DNA of 64,000 bases, from the NCBI GenBank assembly GCA_965222825.1, contig OZ244964.1:682001-746000 (forward strand), given 5' to 3'. Positions 25,873 to 34,805 of the stretch are shown piece after piece. Within the stretch, counting starts at the first letter, position 1. Every line of letters begins with the position of its first letter. The translations under genes and the position numbers were made by a program. Origin of the DNA: G965207335 sp965222825 (GTDB taxonomy: Bacteria; Pseudomonadota; Gammaproteobacteria; PS1; Pseudothioglobaceae). Under the pieces are notes generated by a model, which did no database searches, was not told the DNA's origin, and worked only from the letters and a program-made list of their open reading frames with translations.

Positions 25873-27810
25873 TTATTTATAATTTCTAATACTAGGTTGA
25901 ATAAACTCAAAATTTAAAAATTCTTTGTGCAGGATACTATCATTATCCTTATGTTGCCAAGCACCAACAAAGGCAAAGTTTTCATCATCACGGTTAGCTT
26001 CACCATCATCGCTTAAGTGCTCGACCCTAGCATGACAACCACAAGACTCTTCACGCATTAGAGCATCTTTACACATCAACTTACCTAGTTCTATAAAGTC
26101 AGCTACCCTACCTGCTTTTTCTATAGTTTGATTGAGTTCTCTATCCGAACCTGTTATTTTAATTTCATTCCAAAATTGCACTAATAACTCATCAATTTGT
26201 GTTATTGCTTTTGTTAAAATTTTACTTTCTCTTGACATTCCGCAGGCTTCCCAAAGTATTTTACCTAATTTTTGGTGAAAGTAATCTGGCGAATGTTTAG
26301 CCTTAGGTGCATTTTGTAATTTATGTAGCCTATCTCTTACCCTAGCAATGGCATCTTTTACCTCTACGGAGTCATTGTCTATTTCTCTTAATTTACTTCT
26401 AGCCAAATAACTAGCTACAGTTTGTGGTAGTATAAAGTATCCATCTGCTAAGCCTTGCATTAAAGCCGAAGCACCTAATCTATTAGCACCATGGTCAGAA
26501 AAATTTACCTCACCACCTGCAAATAAGCCATCAATACTGGTCATTAAATTATAATCTACCCATAAACCACCCATAGTATAATGTACTGCTGGATATATTT
26601 TCATAGGTGTTTTATATGGATCATCATTAGTAATTCTTTTATACATTTCAAATAAATTACCGTATTTTTCGCCCACTACACTATCACCTAAAGTATCAAT
26701 AACATTTTTAAAATCTAAATACACGCCTCGTCTTTTACCGTGAATTTTAAAACCTACGCCTCTACCTTCATCGCAAATATGTTTAACTGCCCTTGAGGCA
26801 ATATCTCTTGGCACTAAATTAGCAAATGCTGGATACATTCTTTCTAAAAAGTAGTCTCTATATTCCTCAGAAATATCATTAGGGTTTCTATCACAATCAG
26901 CAACATTTTTTGGTGCCCATATTCTGCCATCATTTCTTAAAGATTCACTCATTAAGGTAAGTTTAGATTGCCCTTCACCACTTTGAGGAATACAAGTAGG
27001 ATGAATTTGAATAAAACTAGGATTAGCAAAATATGCTCCGTGTTTATGAACACGCCACGAAGCAGAAGTATTACAACCTTTGGCATTAGTAGATAGATAA
27101 AAAGCATTGCCATAACCACCTGTGCATAAAACTACACAATCAGCAATATGAGAGGTAATTTCTCCATTTACTAAATTACGCACAACTATACCTCTAGCAT
27201 AGCCATCAACTTCTATTAATTCTAACATTTCAGACCTAGAATAGTGTTTAACATTACCAGCTGCAATTTGTTGGCTCATAGCCTGATAAGCACCTAGCAA
27301 TAATTGTTGTCCAGTTTGCCCTCGAGCATAAAATGTGCGTGAAACTTGTGCACCACCAAAAGAGCGATTTGCTAAATAACCACTATATTCTCGAGCAAAA
27401 GGCACACCTTGTGCTACTGCTTGGTCAATAATATTAACACTTAGTTCTGCTAGACGATAAACATTTGATTCTCGGGCACGAAAATCACCACCTTTTATGG
27501 TGTCATAAAATAACCTCCATACACTATCGCCATCATTTTGGTAATTTTTAGCAGCATTAATGCCACCTTGTGCGGCTATAGAATGTGCTCTTCTAGGGCT
27601 ATCTTGAAAACAAAATGAACTAATATTATAACCAGCCTGACCTAGTGTAGCAGATAAAGATGCACCAGCTAATCCTGTGCCTACAACGATAATTTTGTAA
27701 TTATTGCGATTTTGTGGAGCAACTAAACTTAAATCAAATAAATGTTTTTTCCATCTATCTGCTAAATTACCAGTAGGCTCGCGGTTTTTATTATGTTCAA
27801 AAATATTCAT
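25873..27810 (-). CDS. sdhA: Succinate dehydrogenase/fumarate reductase flavoprotein subunit, type B
   Basis: Oxidises succinate to fumarate in the TCA cycle (or the reverse). 645 residues, long as in type-B enzymes. The FAD motif is GTGLAGAS (44-51). The histidine that binds FAD covalently is H76 in HSIAAQGGIN. The active-site block HPTCIPQSGEG, the MGGLWVDY region and GGEVNFSDHGANRLGASALMQG are all present. Between sdhC and sdhB in the usual C-A-B order. Confidence 0.94.
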   Translation of the reverse strand: MNIFEHNKNREPTGNLADRWKKHLFDLSLVAPQNRNNYKIIVVGTGLAGASLSATLGQAGYNISSFCFQDSPRRAHSIAAQGGINAAKNYQNDGDSVWRLFYDTIKGGDFRARESNVYRLAELSVNIIDQAVAQGVPFAREYSGYLANRSFGGAQVSRTFYARGQTGQQLLLGAYQAMSQQIAAGNVKHYSRSEMLELIEVDGYARGIVVRNLVNGEITSHIADCVVLCTGGYGNAFYLSTNAKGCNTSASWRVHKHGAYFANPSFIQIHPTCIPQSGEGQSKLTLMSESLRNDGRIWAPKNVADCDRNPNDISEEYRDYFLERMYPAFANLVPRDIASRAVKHICDEGRGVGFKIHGKRRGVYLDFKNVIDTLGDSVVGEKYGNLFEMYKRITNDDPYKTPMKIYPAVHYTMGGLWVDYNLMTSIDGLFAGGEVNFSDHGANRLGASALMQGLADGYFILPQTVASYLARSKLREIDNDSVEVKDAIARVRDRLHKLQNAPKAKHSPDYFHQKLGKILWEACGMSRESKILTKAITQIDELLVQFWNEIKITGSDRELNQTIEKAGRVADFIELGKLMCKDALMREESCGCHARVEHLSDDGEANRDDENFAFVGAWQHKDNDSILHKEFLNFEFIQPSIRNYK

Positions 27811-27865
27811 ATATTAACGATGCTAAATATAAAACAGTAATAAGAGTAATTTTTGATAATTAAAC

Positions 27866-28447
27866 TTATACATAAACACTAATTGGAATAATAAAAAATC
27901 CAAAAATTAATGTAAAAACAAATGTATTGCTAATAGTGTTATACCACTTAGTTATGCCTAAGGTTTGTCCAATATTGTTTAAAGAGTGTTGTAGGTGTGC
28001 TGCTAGGGCAATAAAACCTAAAATATAAATAATTAAAAATAATGGATTATGAAAAATATCAGTAACTTCATTGTATAAATTATTAGCATCTGTAAATTGC
28101 ATTTGAATAAAATGGAAAACTATAAAAAATGCCAGCAAAGCAGCACCACTCCAAGCAACAAATCTAGGTATGGCCTTAGGATATGATTTTTCATATTTTG
28201 TAGTGCGTTTTGAGTTACTATCTAATTGTCTGCTAATGGCAATAAAAATATGGCTAAAAAAACTAATAACCAATAAACTAATAACAAACCATCTTAATAA
28301 TTTTGCTTCATTAAACCAAATATAAAAATCATTAAAACTATCGCTACCTGCTAAAAAGTTTATATTAATCAGCATATGCAATATTAGGTAAACTACCCAA
28401 GATAAGCCAGCTGACACCATTATTATCTTTTTATTAAAATCACTCAT
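27866..28447 (-). CDS. sdhC: Succinate dehydrogenase cytochrome b subunit, type B (di-haem)
   Basis: 193 residues with five predicted membrane helices, the topology of single-subunit type-B anchors. Conserved-looking histidines sit within helices: YLILHML, FFSHIF, FFIVFHFIQ and ALAAHLQHS. Four His in membrane helices are enough to ligate two b-type haems. No separate SdhD gene is present, as expected for this type. The menaquinone or ubiquinone preference cannot be read from the sequence. Confidence 0.88.
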   Translation of the reverse strand: MSDFNKKIIMVSAGLSWVVYLILHMLININFLAGSDSFNDFYIWFNEAKLLRWFVISLLVISFFSHIFIAISRQLDSNSKRTTKYEKSYPKAIPRFVAWSGAALLAFFIVFHFIQMQFTDANNLYNEVTDIFHNPLFLIIYILGFIALAAHLQHSLNNIGQTLGITKWYNTISNTFVFTLIFGFFIIPISVYV

Positions 28448-28453
28448 ATTTAT

Positions 28454-28942
28454 CTAAGATTCAGAACTCCAATTAACATCATCATTATCTTGTCTAGGGC
28501 TTAATCTATTATGTTGTATGATACGAATACAACTATTATATCTTAGTATAGCATCATCATTATCATCTGCACTAATTTCTATGGCTTGTTTGTAAAAATC
28601 CATAGCTTTGGTAAATAAATTGTAAGCAAAAGATGCAGACATATTGCCTTTCATTAAGGATAGTGCTTTTCTTTCATGGTATATGCCTGTGTAATATTTT
28701 TTATGATATTCTGATGTTAATAGTTTTATAGCATCAAAAATTTTTGTATCATTTTTTTGTTTGGATAAATTATCACTAAGGGCTAGAATATAAACGATTA
28801 TAGTTTCTTGATGTTTTTTATCAATATTAAAAATATCTAAACAAATACTAACTGCTAACTCTGGCTCTAGTAATAGTCGGTATTGCTTTGCCTTATCTAG
28901 TGCAGAATTAATGGTATTTTTATGGATTAAATAGTATTCCAT
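28454..28942 (-). CDS. TPR-like helical protein, first gene of the sdh operon
   Basis: 162 residues, soluble, all-helical, with tetratricopeptide-like repeats (the clearest around FTKAMDFYKQAIEISADDNDDAILRYNSCIRII). It ends 6 bases before sdhC, so it is co-transcribed with sdhCAB. An assembly or regulatory role for the complex is a guess from position only. I know of no characterised homologue. Confidence 0.75.
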   Translation of the reverse strand: MEYYLIHKNTINSALDKAKQYRLLLEPELAVSICLDIFNIDKKHQETIIVYILALSDNLSKQKNDTKIFDAIKLLTSEYHKKYYTGIYHERKALSLMKGNMSASFAYNLFTKAMDFYKQAIEISADDNDDAILRYNSCIRIIQHNRLSPRQDNDDVNWSSES

Positions 28943-29020
28943 TATATTTTTTATAGAATTTTATAATAAAGTTTACACTATATATTTTAATTATGTATAT
29001 TAAATACAAAAAATACATAA

Positions 29021-29055
29021 TGGATAAAAAATGGATAAAAAGATGATAAAAAGTG
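29021..29055 (+). promoter_or_regulatory. Candidate MraZ-binding repeats upstream of mraZ
   Basis: Two copies of TGGATAAAAA (29021 and 29032) and a third diverged one (TGATAAAAAG at 29044) follow each other with 11-12 base spacing. MraZ is known to bind arrays of TGG-type direct repeats about one helix turn apart in front of its own gene. The position, about 105 bases before mraZ, fits autoregulation, but the repeat unit differs from the E. coli TGGGN. Confidence 0.4.
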
Positions 29056-29157
29056 TTTTTATTGGTTAAAATTATGTTATTATATAATTTTATAAGTGCT
29101 ATAAATTTAGCTTTTAATATAAAAAATAATATTAAAACAATTATTTAGGATAATATA

Positions 29158-29610
29158 ATGTTTAGAGGGTTACACAAATCAACTATTGACGCTAAGGGAA
29201 GAATGAAAGTTCCAGTGCGTTTTTATAATCAAATTAATAATTTGTGCAATACCCCTATTATGTTGAGTTTACATCCTAATGATAATTGCCTATTATTGTG
29301 TGAAGAATCTCTATGGCAATCATTAGTGGATAAAATAGATGGTTTGCCAGTGTTTTATGATAAATATATTAATGATTTTAAGAGGAAAATTGTAGGTCAT
29401 GCAAGTGATTGTGAAATTGATGGTAATAAAAGAATTTTAATTCCTCAAATGCTAAGAGAGGCAAGCAATTTGAATAAAAAAATTATTATTATAGGGCAAC
29501 TGAAATATATAGAAATTTGGTCTGAGGAAGTTTGGCAGGCAAATAATAGCAAACTAAAATCATTAAAAGATGAAGAAAAACCACAAGAATTAATGAGTTT
29601 ATCAATATGA
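29158..29610 (+). CDS. mraZ: Transcriptional regulator MraZ
   Basis: 150 residues, two AbrB-like domains; represses the division cluster that it heads. N terminus MFRGLHKSTIDAKGRMKVPVRF and the second repeat CEIDGNKRILIPQMLRE are diagnostic. The stop overlaps the rsmH start by 4 bases (ATGA). An array of TGGATAAAAA repeats upstream may be its operator. Confidence 0.93.
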   Translation: MFRGLHKSTIDAKGRMKVPVRFYNQINNLCNTPIMLSLHPNDNCLLLCEESLWQSLVDKIDGLPVFYDKYINDFKRKIVGHASDCEIDGNKRILIPQMLREASNLNKKIIIIGQLKYIEIWSEEVWQANNSKLKSLKDEEKPQELMSLSI

Positions 29611-30536
29611 CAAATGTAAAACAATATCATCAACCTGTTATGTGTAAACAAGTTATTGATAGTTTAAAAATTAAAGCAAATAGCAAAATAGTTGATGCTA
29701 CTTTTGGTATGGGTGGTCATAGTATGGAAATTTTATCTAGGCTAAACGAGCAAGGGAAAATAATAGCATTTGATAAAGATATTGAGGCAATAAATTATGC
29801 CAGAGCAAACTATCACGATAACCGCTTACAACTAATTCACAACTCATTTATAAATATTGATACCGAGCTTGATAAACAACAATTAATGGGTAATATTGAT
29901 GGTATATTGATGGATTTAGGTGTGTCATCACCACAACTAGATAATGCTAATCGTGGCTTTAGTTTTCAAAAAGATGGTCCATTAGATATGCGTATGGATA
30001 CAACTAAAAAACAAACAGTAGCATCATACTTAGCAAGCGCTTCTAAGAATGAAATAGCTAATGTTTTATACACTTTTGGCGAAGAGAAAAAAAGTAGAAT
30101 AATAGCAAATGCTATTAAAAATGCTCAAAAAGTCCAGCCAATTACTAGAACTGCACAATTAGTTGATATAATTACTAAAATCATCTTTCATAATAAAAAT
30201 AAAAAACACCCTGCTACTAGATCTTTTCAGGCTTTGAGAATTTTTATTAATAATGAGTTAGATGAGTTAACAATAGTTTTAGATAAGCTGATTAAATGTT
30301 TAAAAAAAGGTGGTAGAATTGTAATTATCAGTTTTCATTCCTTAGAAGATAGAATTATAAAAAGGTTTATAAATAAATACTCTAAGCCTTTGTCATTACC
30401 AAAAAAACTACCAATGGTAAATGATAATAGCAATATATTGTTAAAATCTATTGGCAGATATTTTCCATCAGAACAGGAGATTGTAGACAATATTCGTGCT
30501 AGAAGTGCAGTGCTAAGAGTTGCACAAAAATTGTAG
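29607..30536 (+). CDS. rsmH: 16S rRNA (cytosine-1402-N4)-methyltransferase
   Basis: SAM-dependent methylation of C1402 in the 30S P site. 309 residues. Motifs: YHQPVMCKQVIDSL at the N terminus, DATFGMGGHS (SAM site), GILMDLGVSSPQLD, GFSFQKDGPLDMRMD, and RSFQALRIFINNELDEL. The C terminus RARSAVLRVAQKL is standard. mraZ-rsmH is the normal start of the dcw cluster; what follows here is not normal (ftsZ rather than ftsL). Confidence 0.96.
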   Translation: MTNVKQYHQPVMCKQVIDSLKIKANSKIVDATFGMGGHSMEILSRLNEQGKIIAFDKDIEAINYARANYHDNRLQLIHNSFINIDTELDKQQLMGNIDGILMDLGVSSPQLDNANRGFSFQKDGPLDMRMDTTKKQTVASYLASASKNEIANVLYTFGEEKKSRIIANAIKNAQKVQPITRTAQLVDIITKIIFHNKNKKHPATRSFQALRIFINNELDELTIVLDKLIKCLKKGGRIVIISFHSLEDRIIKRFINKYSKPLSLPKKLPMVNDNSNILLKSIGRYFPSEQEIVDNIRARSAVLRVAQKL

Positions 30537-30571
30537 TTTTATTTGTTTTTTAATTATTTAAGGAGATAATT

Positions 30572-31717
30572 ATGGAGTTTTTAGAACAAGAGATAACTAA
30601 AATAGCCAATATAAAAGTCATAGGGTTAGGTGGTGGTGGTGGTAATGCTGTTAATTATATGGCAAAACACTATAAATCAGATGTAGAATATATTTGTGCT
30701 AATACCGATTTGCAAGCCTTAAATGCACTAAATGTTGATAAAAAAATTGAACTAGGACCTAATACAACAAAAGGTTTAGGTGCTGGAATGAAAATTTCAA
30801 TAGGTAAAAAAGCTGCATTGGAAAGCATAGAAGAAATAAGAAACTCATTAGTTGGTGCTGATAAATTATTTATCTCTGCAACAATGGGTGGAGGCACAGG
30901 CACAAGTGCCGCACCTATTGTTGCTAAGGTTGCAAAAGAACTAGGTATATTAACAACAGCAATTGTTACCAAGCCACTTTCCTTAGAAGGCTCAAAGAAA
31001 ATGCGTATGGCAGAGCAAGGAATAGCAGAGTTGAGTAATTATGTTAATTCAATAATAGTATTGCCAAATGATAAATTAATTGATACTTTACCAGAAGATA
31101 CTTTATTAGATATTAATGAAACTTTTAAACACAGCGATGAAGTGCTAGCAAAATCAGTTAATTCAATAACTGAGCTAACTTCAAGCTATGGTAGAATGAA
31201 TGTTGATTTTTCAGATATAAAAACCATAATGTCTATATCTGGTAAAGCAATGATAGGTATAGGTTTGGCAAGTGGAGAAAATAGAGCTGTTGAAGCTGTT
31301 AAACAAGCACTTAGTAATCCATTGGTAGAGCAAGTTAATTTATTAAATGCTCGGGGAATATTAATTAATATAGCTGCTAATAAAGTTGGCTTTAAGGAAA
31401 TTCATAATATTCTAAGTGAAGTAAATAATTACTCTCACGAAGATGCTTATATAAAACCCGGCACTATTGAAGATAGCACTATGGATGATGATGAAATACG
31501 AGTTACAATAATTGCAACAGGCTTGGAACAAAATAGAGGTTTAAAATTAACAGGTCATATTGACGATGATACAATTACCTCCGATAATAATACAAAACAT
31601 ACTGCCATAGATAAGCAGGATACTTTTATAACTGCTGAGAAAAATAAACCCGATAATTATAAAAAATTTGATAAAAAGGATATACCAGCGTATATAAGAA
31701 ATAATATATTATCATAA
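30572..31717 (+). CDS. ftsZ: Cell division protein FtsZ
   Basis: Tubulin-like GTPase that forms the division ring. 381 residues, AGGAG ribosome site. Visible are GLGGGGGNAVNYM (18-30), the tubulin signature GGGTGTS (106-112), the T7 loop NVDFSDIKTIMS, and the conserved C-terminal peptide DKKDIPAYIRNN that binds FtsA/ZipA. The last Gly of GGGTGTG is Ser112 here. It lies between rsmH and ftsL, whereas in most proteobacteria ftsZ closes the cluster after ftsQA. A second ftsZ elsewhere cannot be excluded. Confidence 0.94.
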   Translation: MEFLEQEITKIANIKVIGLGGGGGNAVNYMAKHYKSDVEYICANTDLQALNALNVDKKIELGPNTTKGLGAGMKISIGKKAALESIEEIRNSLVGADKLFISATMGGGTGTSAAPIVAKVAKELGILTTAIVTKPLSLEGSKKMRMAEQGIAELSNYVNSIIVLPNDKLIDTLPEDTLLDINETFKHSDEVLAKSVNSITELTSSYGRMNVDFSDIKTIMSISGKAMIGIGLASGENRAVEAVKQALSNPLVEQVNLLNARGILINIAANKVGFKEIHNILSEVNNYSHEDAYIKPGTIEDSTMDDDEIRVTIIATGLEQNRGLKLTGHIDDDTITSDNNTKHTAIDKQDTFITAEKNKPDNYKKFDKKDIPAYIRNNILS

Positions 31718-31965
31718 TGATAAAAACAAATATTACTTTAATTATTATTATAGTGATAAGTGCTTTTTTGGTATGCTTGTGGCATTATCAAGAGCGTATT
31801 TATTTTAATACTTTGCAAAAACTCCATAAACAACACAATGAGTTAGTATCAATTAATAAATCTTACATAGCTAATTACGAAGAATATTATAGTTTATTAA
31901 AAATAGAAGAATATGCCAAGAAAAATTTAAAAATGAAATTGCCAAAAATAAAGAGGAGATTGTGA
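31717..31965 (+). CDS. ftsL: Cell division protein FtsL
   Basis: 82 residues: a short cytosolic start, one TM helix (about 6-23), then a periplasmic coiled coil with leucine heptads. This is the bitopic FtsL layout, part of the FtsQLB complex. Sequence identity in this family is always low, so the call rests on size, topology and position just before ftsI. Overlaps ftsZ (TAATG) and ftsI (GTGA). Confidence 0.85.
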   Translation: MIKTNITLIIIIVISAFLVCLWHYQERIYFNTLQKLHKQHNELVSINKSYIANYEEYYSLLKIEEYAKKNLKMKLPKIKRRL

Positions 31966-33668
31966 GGCTTGATGATAATATAAAAATAAGAAGAAATATT
32001 ATTAATCTTATTTTGTTAGTTATGTTGGCAGTATTATTATATAAACTAACAATTTTACATACCCTTAAAGTTCATAATGAAAAAACCCTAAGAGAAAAAG
32101 GCATAAATCAAACCATAAAAACCGTTAATTTAAAAAGTTATAGGGGCAATATTTTTGATAGAAATAATAATGTTATTGCCCTTACTGTGCCACTTAAAGA
32201 TATTGTTATTGACCCTACTTTATTAAATAAGCAATTATACGATAAAGTAGCGAACTTATTAAATATCTCTAAAAAGGAATTAATAAATAAAATTAATACT
32301 AGAAGTAGCCGTAGATACCTAAAAATTAAAAGTAATTTAGAATTAAATGATGCTCTGCTAATTAGTGTTAATAAATTCATTAACAAAAAACATAAAATTT
32401 ATAATGCCAAAACTAAAAAATATAATAAGAAGTATATTGGCGGGGCAATAATCTTAGATACAACTACTAAACGCTATTATACGCAAACAAATTCTAGTGC
32501 ACCATTGATAGGATTAGTCAATAAAGACAATATCGGCATAAGTGGTATAGAGCAAGCATACAATAGTATCTTAGATAGTAAAGATGGTAAAAAATTAATG
32601 GCATTTGCAGATAGAGATGTTTATGCAAATGTAAAAATGTTAAAAGAGCCTAAACAAGGTAAAGATATAGCACTAACTATTGATAATGGTATTCAATATT
32701 TCACTTACATAGCAGTTAAAAGAACGGTTGATAAATATAATGCGGATTATGGTGCCGCTATAGTTTTAGCACCTAATGGTGAGGTTTTAGCTATAGTTAA
32801 TTATCCTAGCGATAATCCTAATGATAGAAAAAACTACCAGGCTAAAAATTACCGCAACAGAGTATTAGCTAATTCTGTTGAAGTAGGCTCTACTATGAAG
32901 CCTTTTATGGTTTTATTAGCACTAGATAAACAAAAACTTAAACCAGACAAGTTAGTTAGTGTATCTAGTGCTATTAGTGTTTATAAGCCTGATAATAAAT
33001 ATAAACAATTAACGCCCAAGCAAATAATTCAAAAATCCCATAATTTAGGAATTATTCGCATTGGTGAGCAACTAAGAAAAAAAGATATATGGACTATGCT
33101 AACAAATTTAGGTTTTGGCGAGTCCGTTAATATAATTCCCAATGTTGAAAGTGCTGGCATATTAAAGCATTATTCTAAATGGAGTAAGTCTGATAAATAT
33201 ACCATAACATTTGGATACGGACCAATGAATGCCACCTTAGCACAATTAGCAAAAGCCTACTTAGTATTTTTAAATAATGGTGCAATAACGGAGTTAAAAA
33301 TTATTAAAGATAATAAAAAAGCTAAATTTAGGCAAATATTTAGTAAAAAATCTACCTTAGAGGTAGTAAAGATGTTAGATTCTACAGTTAGCAATATTGC
33401 ATCAGGCTATGCGGCACAAATAAAAGGTTATGATATAGCTGGTAAAACTGGAACTACTCAATTATTAAATAAAAATGGCACGGGTTATGACAAGCATAGA
33501 CATGGAACATTTTTTGCTGGTTTTGTCCCTGCTTATAAGCCAAAATATTTAATGATAGTTAATATAAATAATCCAAAAACTAGCATAGCAGAAGGCTCTA
33601 ACATAGCTGCTCCTATCTTTAAAAAAGCAATGATTAATATACTAAAATTAGAAACGCTAACAAGATAA
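31962..33668 (+). CDS. ftsI: Peptidoglycan transpeptidase FtsI (PBP3)
   Basis: Septum-specific DD-transpeptidase. 568 residues. GTG start (31962) overlaps the ftsL stop, with AGAGGAG close upstream. One N-terminal TM helix (about 13-30), then RGNIFDRNNN (61-70) of the pedestal domain and the transpeptidase motifs S310-TMK, S359-HN and K495-TG. murE and the other mur genes that normally follow are missing; the next gene is convergent fba. Confidence 0.95.
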   Translation: MRLDDNIKIRRNIINLILLVMLAVLLYKLTILHTLKVHNEKTLREKGINQTIKTVNLKSYRGNIFDRNNNVIALTVPLKDIVIDPTLLNKQLYDKVANLLNISKKELINKINTRSSRRYLKIKSNLELNDALLISVNKFINKKHKIYNAKTKKYNKKYIGGAIILDTTTKRYYTQTNSSAPLIGLVNKDNIGISGIEQAYNSILDSKDGKKLMAFADRDVYANVKMLKEPKQGKDIALTIDNGIQYFTYIAVKRTVDKYNADYGAAIVLAPNGEVLAIVNYPSDNPNDRKNYQAKNYRNRVLANSVEVGSTMKPFMVLLALDKQKLKPDKLVSVSSAISVYKPDNKYKQLTPKQIIQKSHNLGIIRIGEQLRKKDIWTMLTNLGFGESVNIIPNVESAGILKHYSKWSKSDKYTITFGYGPMNATLAQLAKAYLVFLNNGAITELKIIKDNKKAKFRQIFSKKSTLEVVKMLDSTVSNIASGYAAQIKGYDIAGKTGTTQLLNKNGTGYDKHRHGTFFAGFVPAYKPKYLMIVNINNPKTSIAEGSNIAAPIFKKAMINILKLETLTR

Positions 33669-33716
33669 TAAAAAATAATTACCTAAACTCTAATTTTTTA
33701 TAATATTAACTATAAT

Positions 33717-34778
33717 TTATTTTATTTTTGCATCTAATTCGCCAGCAATATATCTTTTAGCCATATTTTCTAATGAACTTGCTTTAACTTTACCAGCATT
33801 ACCAGCACAGCCAAATGCTTCAAATCTTGCTGCACAAATCTCCATCATACCTTTGGTAGATTCTTTTAAAAATTTTCGCGGGTCAAAATTAGACGGATTA
33901 TCTATTAAATGTTTACGAACAGCACCAGTTGATGCCATTCTTAGATCGGTATCAATATTGACCTTTCGCACACCATTTTTAATGCCTTCTTGGATTTCAG
34001 CAACAGGTACGCCATATGTTTGTCCCATATCACCACCATAATTATTGATAATATCTAACCAGTCCTGAGGCACAGAAGATGAGCCGTGCATAACAAGATG
34101 AGTATTAGGAATACGAGCGTGTATTTCTTTTACTCTATCAATGCGTAAAATATCCCCTTCTGGCTCTTTGGAAAACTTATAAGCCCCATGACTAGTGCCT
34201 ATTGCAATAGCTAGAGCGTCAACATTAGTTTGTTTGACAAAATCAGCTGCCTCTTCGACATCGGTTAATAGCATATCCATATTTAGTTTGTCATCAGAGC
34301 CGTGTCCGTCTTCTTCTCCCATCATACCAGTTTCAAGTGAGCCCAAACAACCAAGCTCACCTTCAACAGATACACCGCCTGCATGTGCCATTGCTACTAC
34401 TTGTTTAGTAACGCCTACATTATATTCATAACTAGCTGGTGTTTTCATATCACTTTCTAGCGAGCCATCCATCATAACTGAGGAAAATCCAGATTGAATA
34501 GAACGCAAACAAACCGCAGGCTCAGCACCGTGGTCTTGGTGCATTACTACTGGAATATGAGGATACATTTCAATGGCTGCAATAATTAAATGGCGTAAAA
34601 ATGGCTCACCTGCATAACTTCTAGCACCAGCTGAGCCTTGCATAATAACAGGGCTATTTGTTTTATCAGCAGCTTGCATAATTGCGTGCACCTGCTCCAT
34701 ATTATTAACATTAAACGCTGGCATACCATAATTATTATCTGCTGCGTGGTCTAATAGTTGTCTTAGTGAAATTAACAT
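33717..34778 (-). CDS. fba: Fructose-bisphosphate aldolase, class II
   Basis: Zinc-dependent aldol cleavage/condensation of fructose-1,6-bisphosphate (and sedoheptulose bisphosphate in Calvin-cycle organisms). 353 residues. Zinc and catalytic motifs are VVMHQDHGAEP, GVSVEGELGCLG, GTSHGAYKF, MHGSSSVP and GVRKVNIDTDLR. The YTHPEEA-like insert and the long EEDGHGSDDKLN loop are of the CbbA/type IIB kind. Last gene of a minus-strand tkt-gap-pgk-pyk-fba run; AAGGAG lies before the start. Confidence 0.95.
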   Translation of the reverse strand: MLISLRQLLDHAADNNYGMPAFNVNNMEQVHAIMQAADKTNSPVIMQGSAGARSYAGEPFLRHLIIAAIEMYPHIPVVMHQDHGAEPAVCLRSIQSGFSSVMMDGSLESDMKTPASYEYNVGVTKQVVAMAHAGGVSVEGELGCLGSLETGMMGEEDGHGSDDKLNMDMLLTDVEEAADFVKQTNVDALAIAIGTSHGAYKFSKEPEGDILRIDRVKEIHARIPNTHLVMHGSSSVPQDWLDIINNYGGDMGQTYGVPVAEIQEGIKNGVRKVNIDTDLRMASTGAVRKHLIDNPSNFDPRKFLKESTKGMMEICAARFEAFGCAGNAGKVKASSLENMAKRYIAGELDAKIK

Positions 34779-34805
34779 ATTATTCTCCTTTTATATTTAT
34801 TAAAT

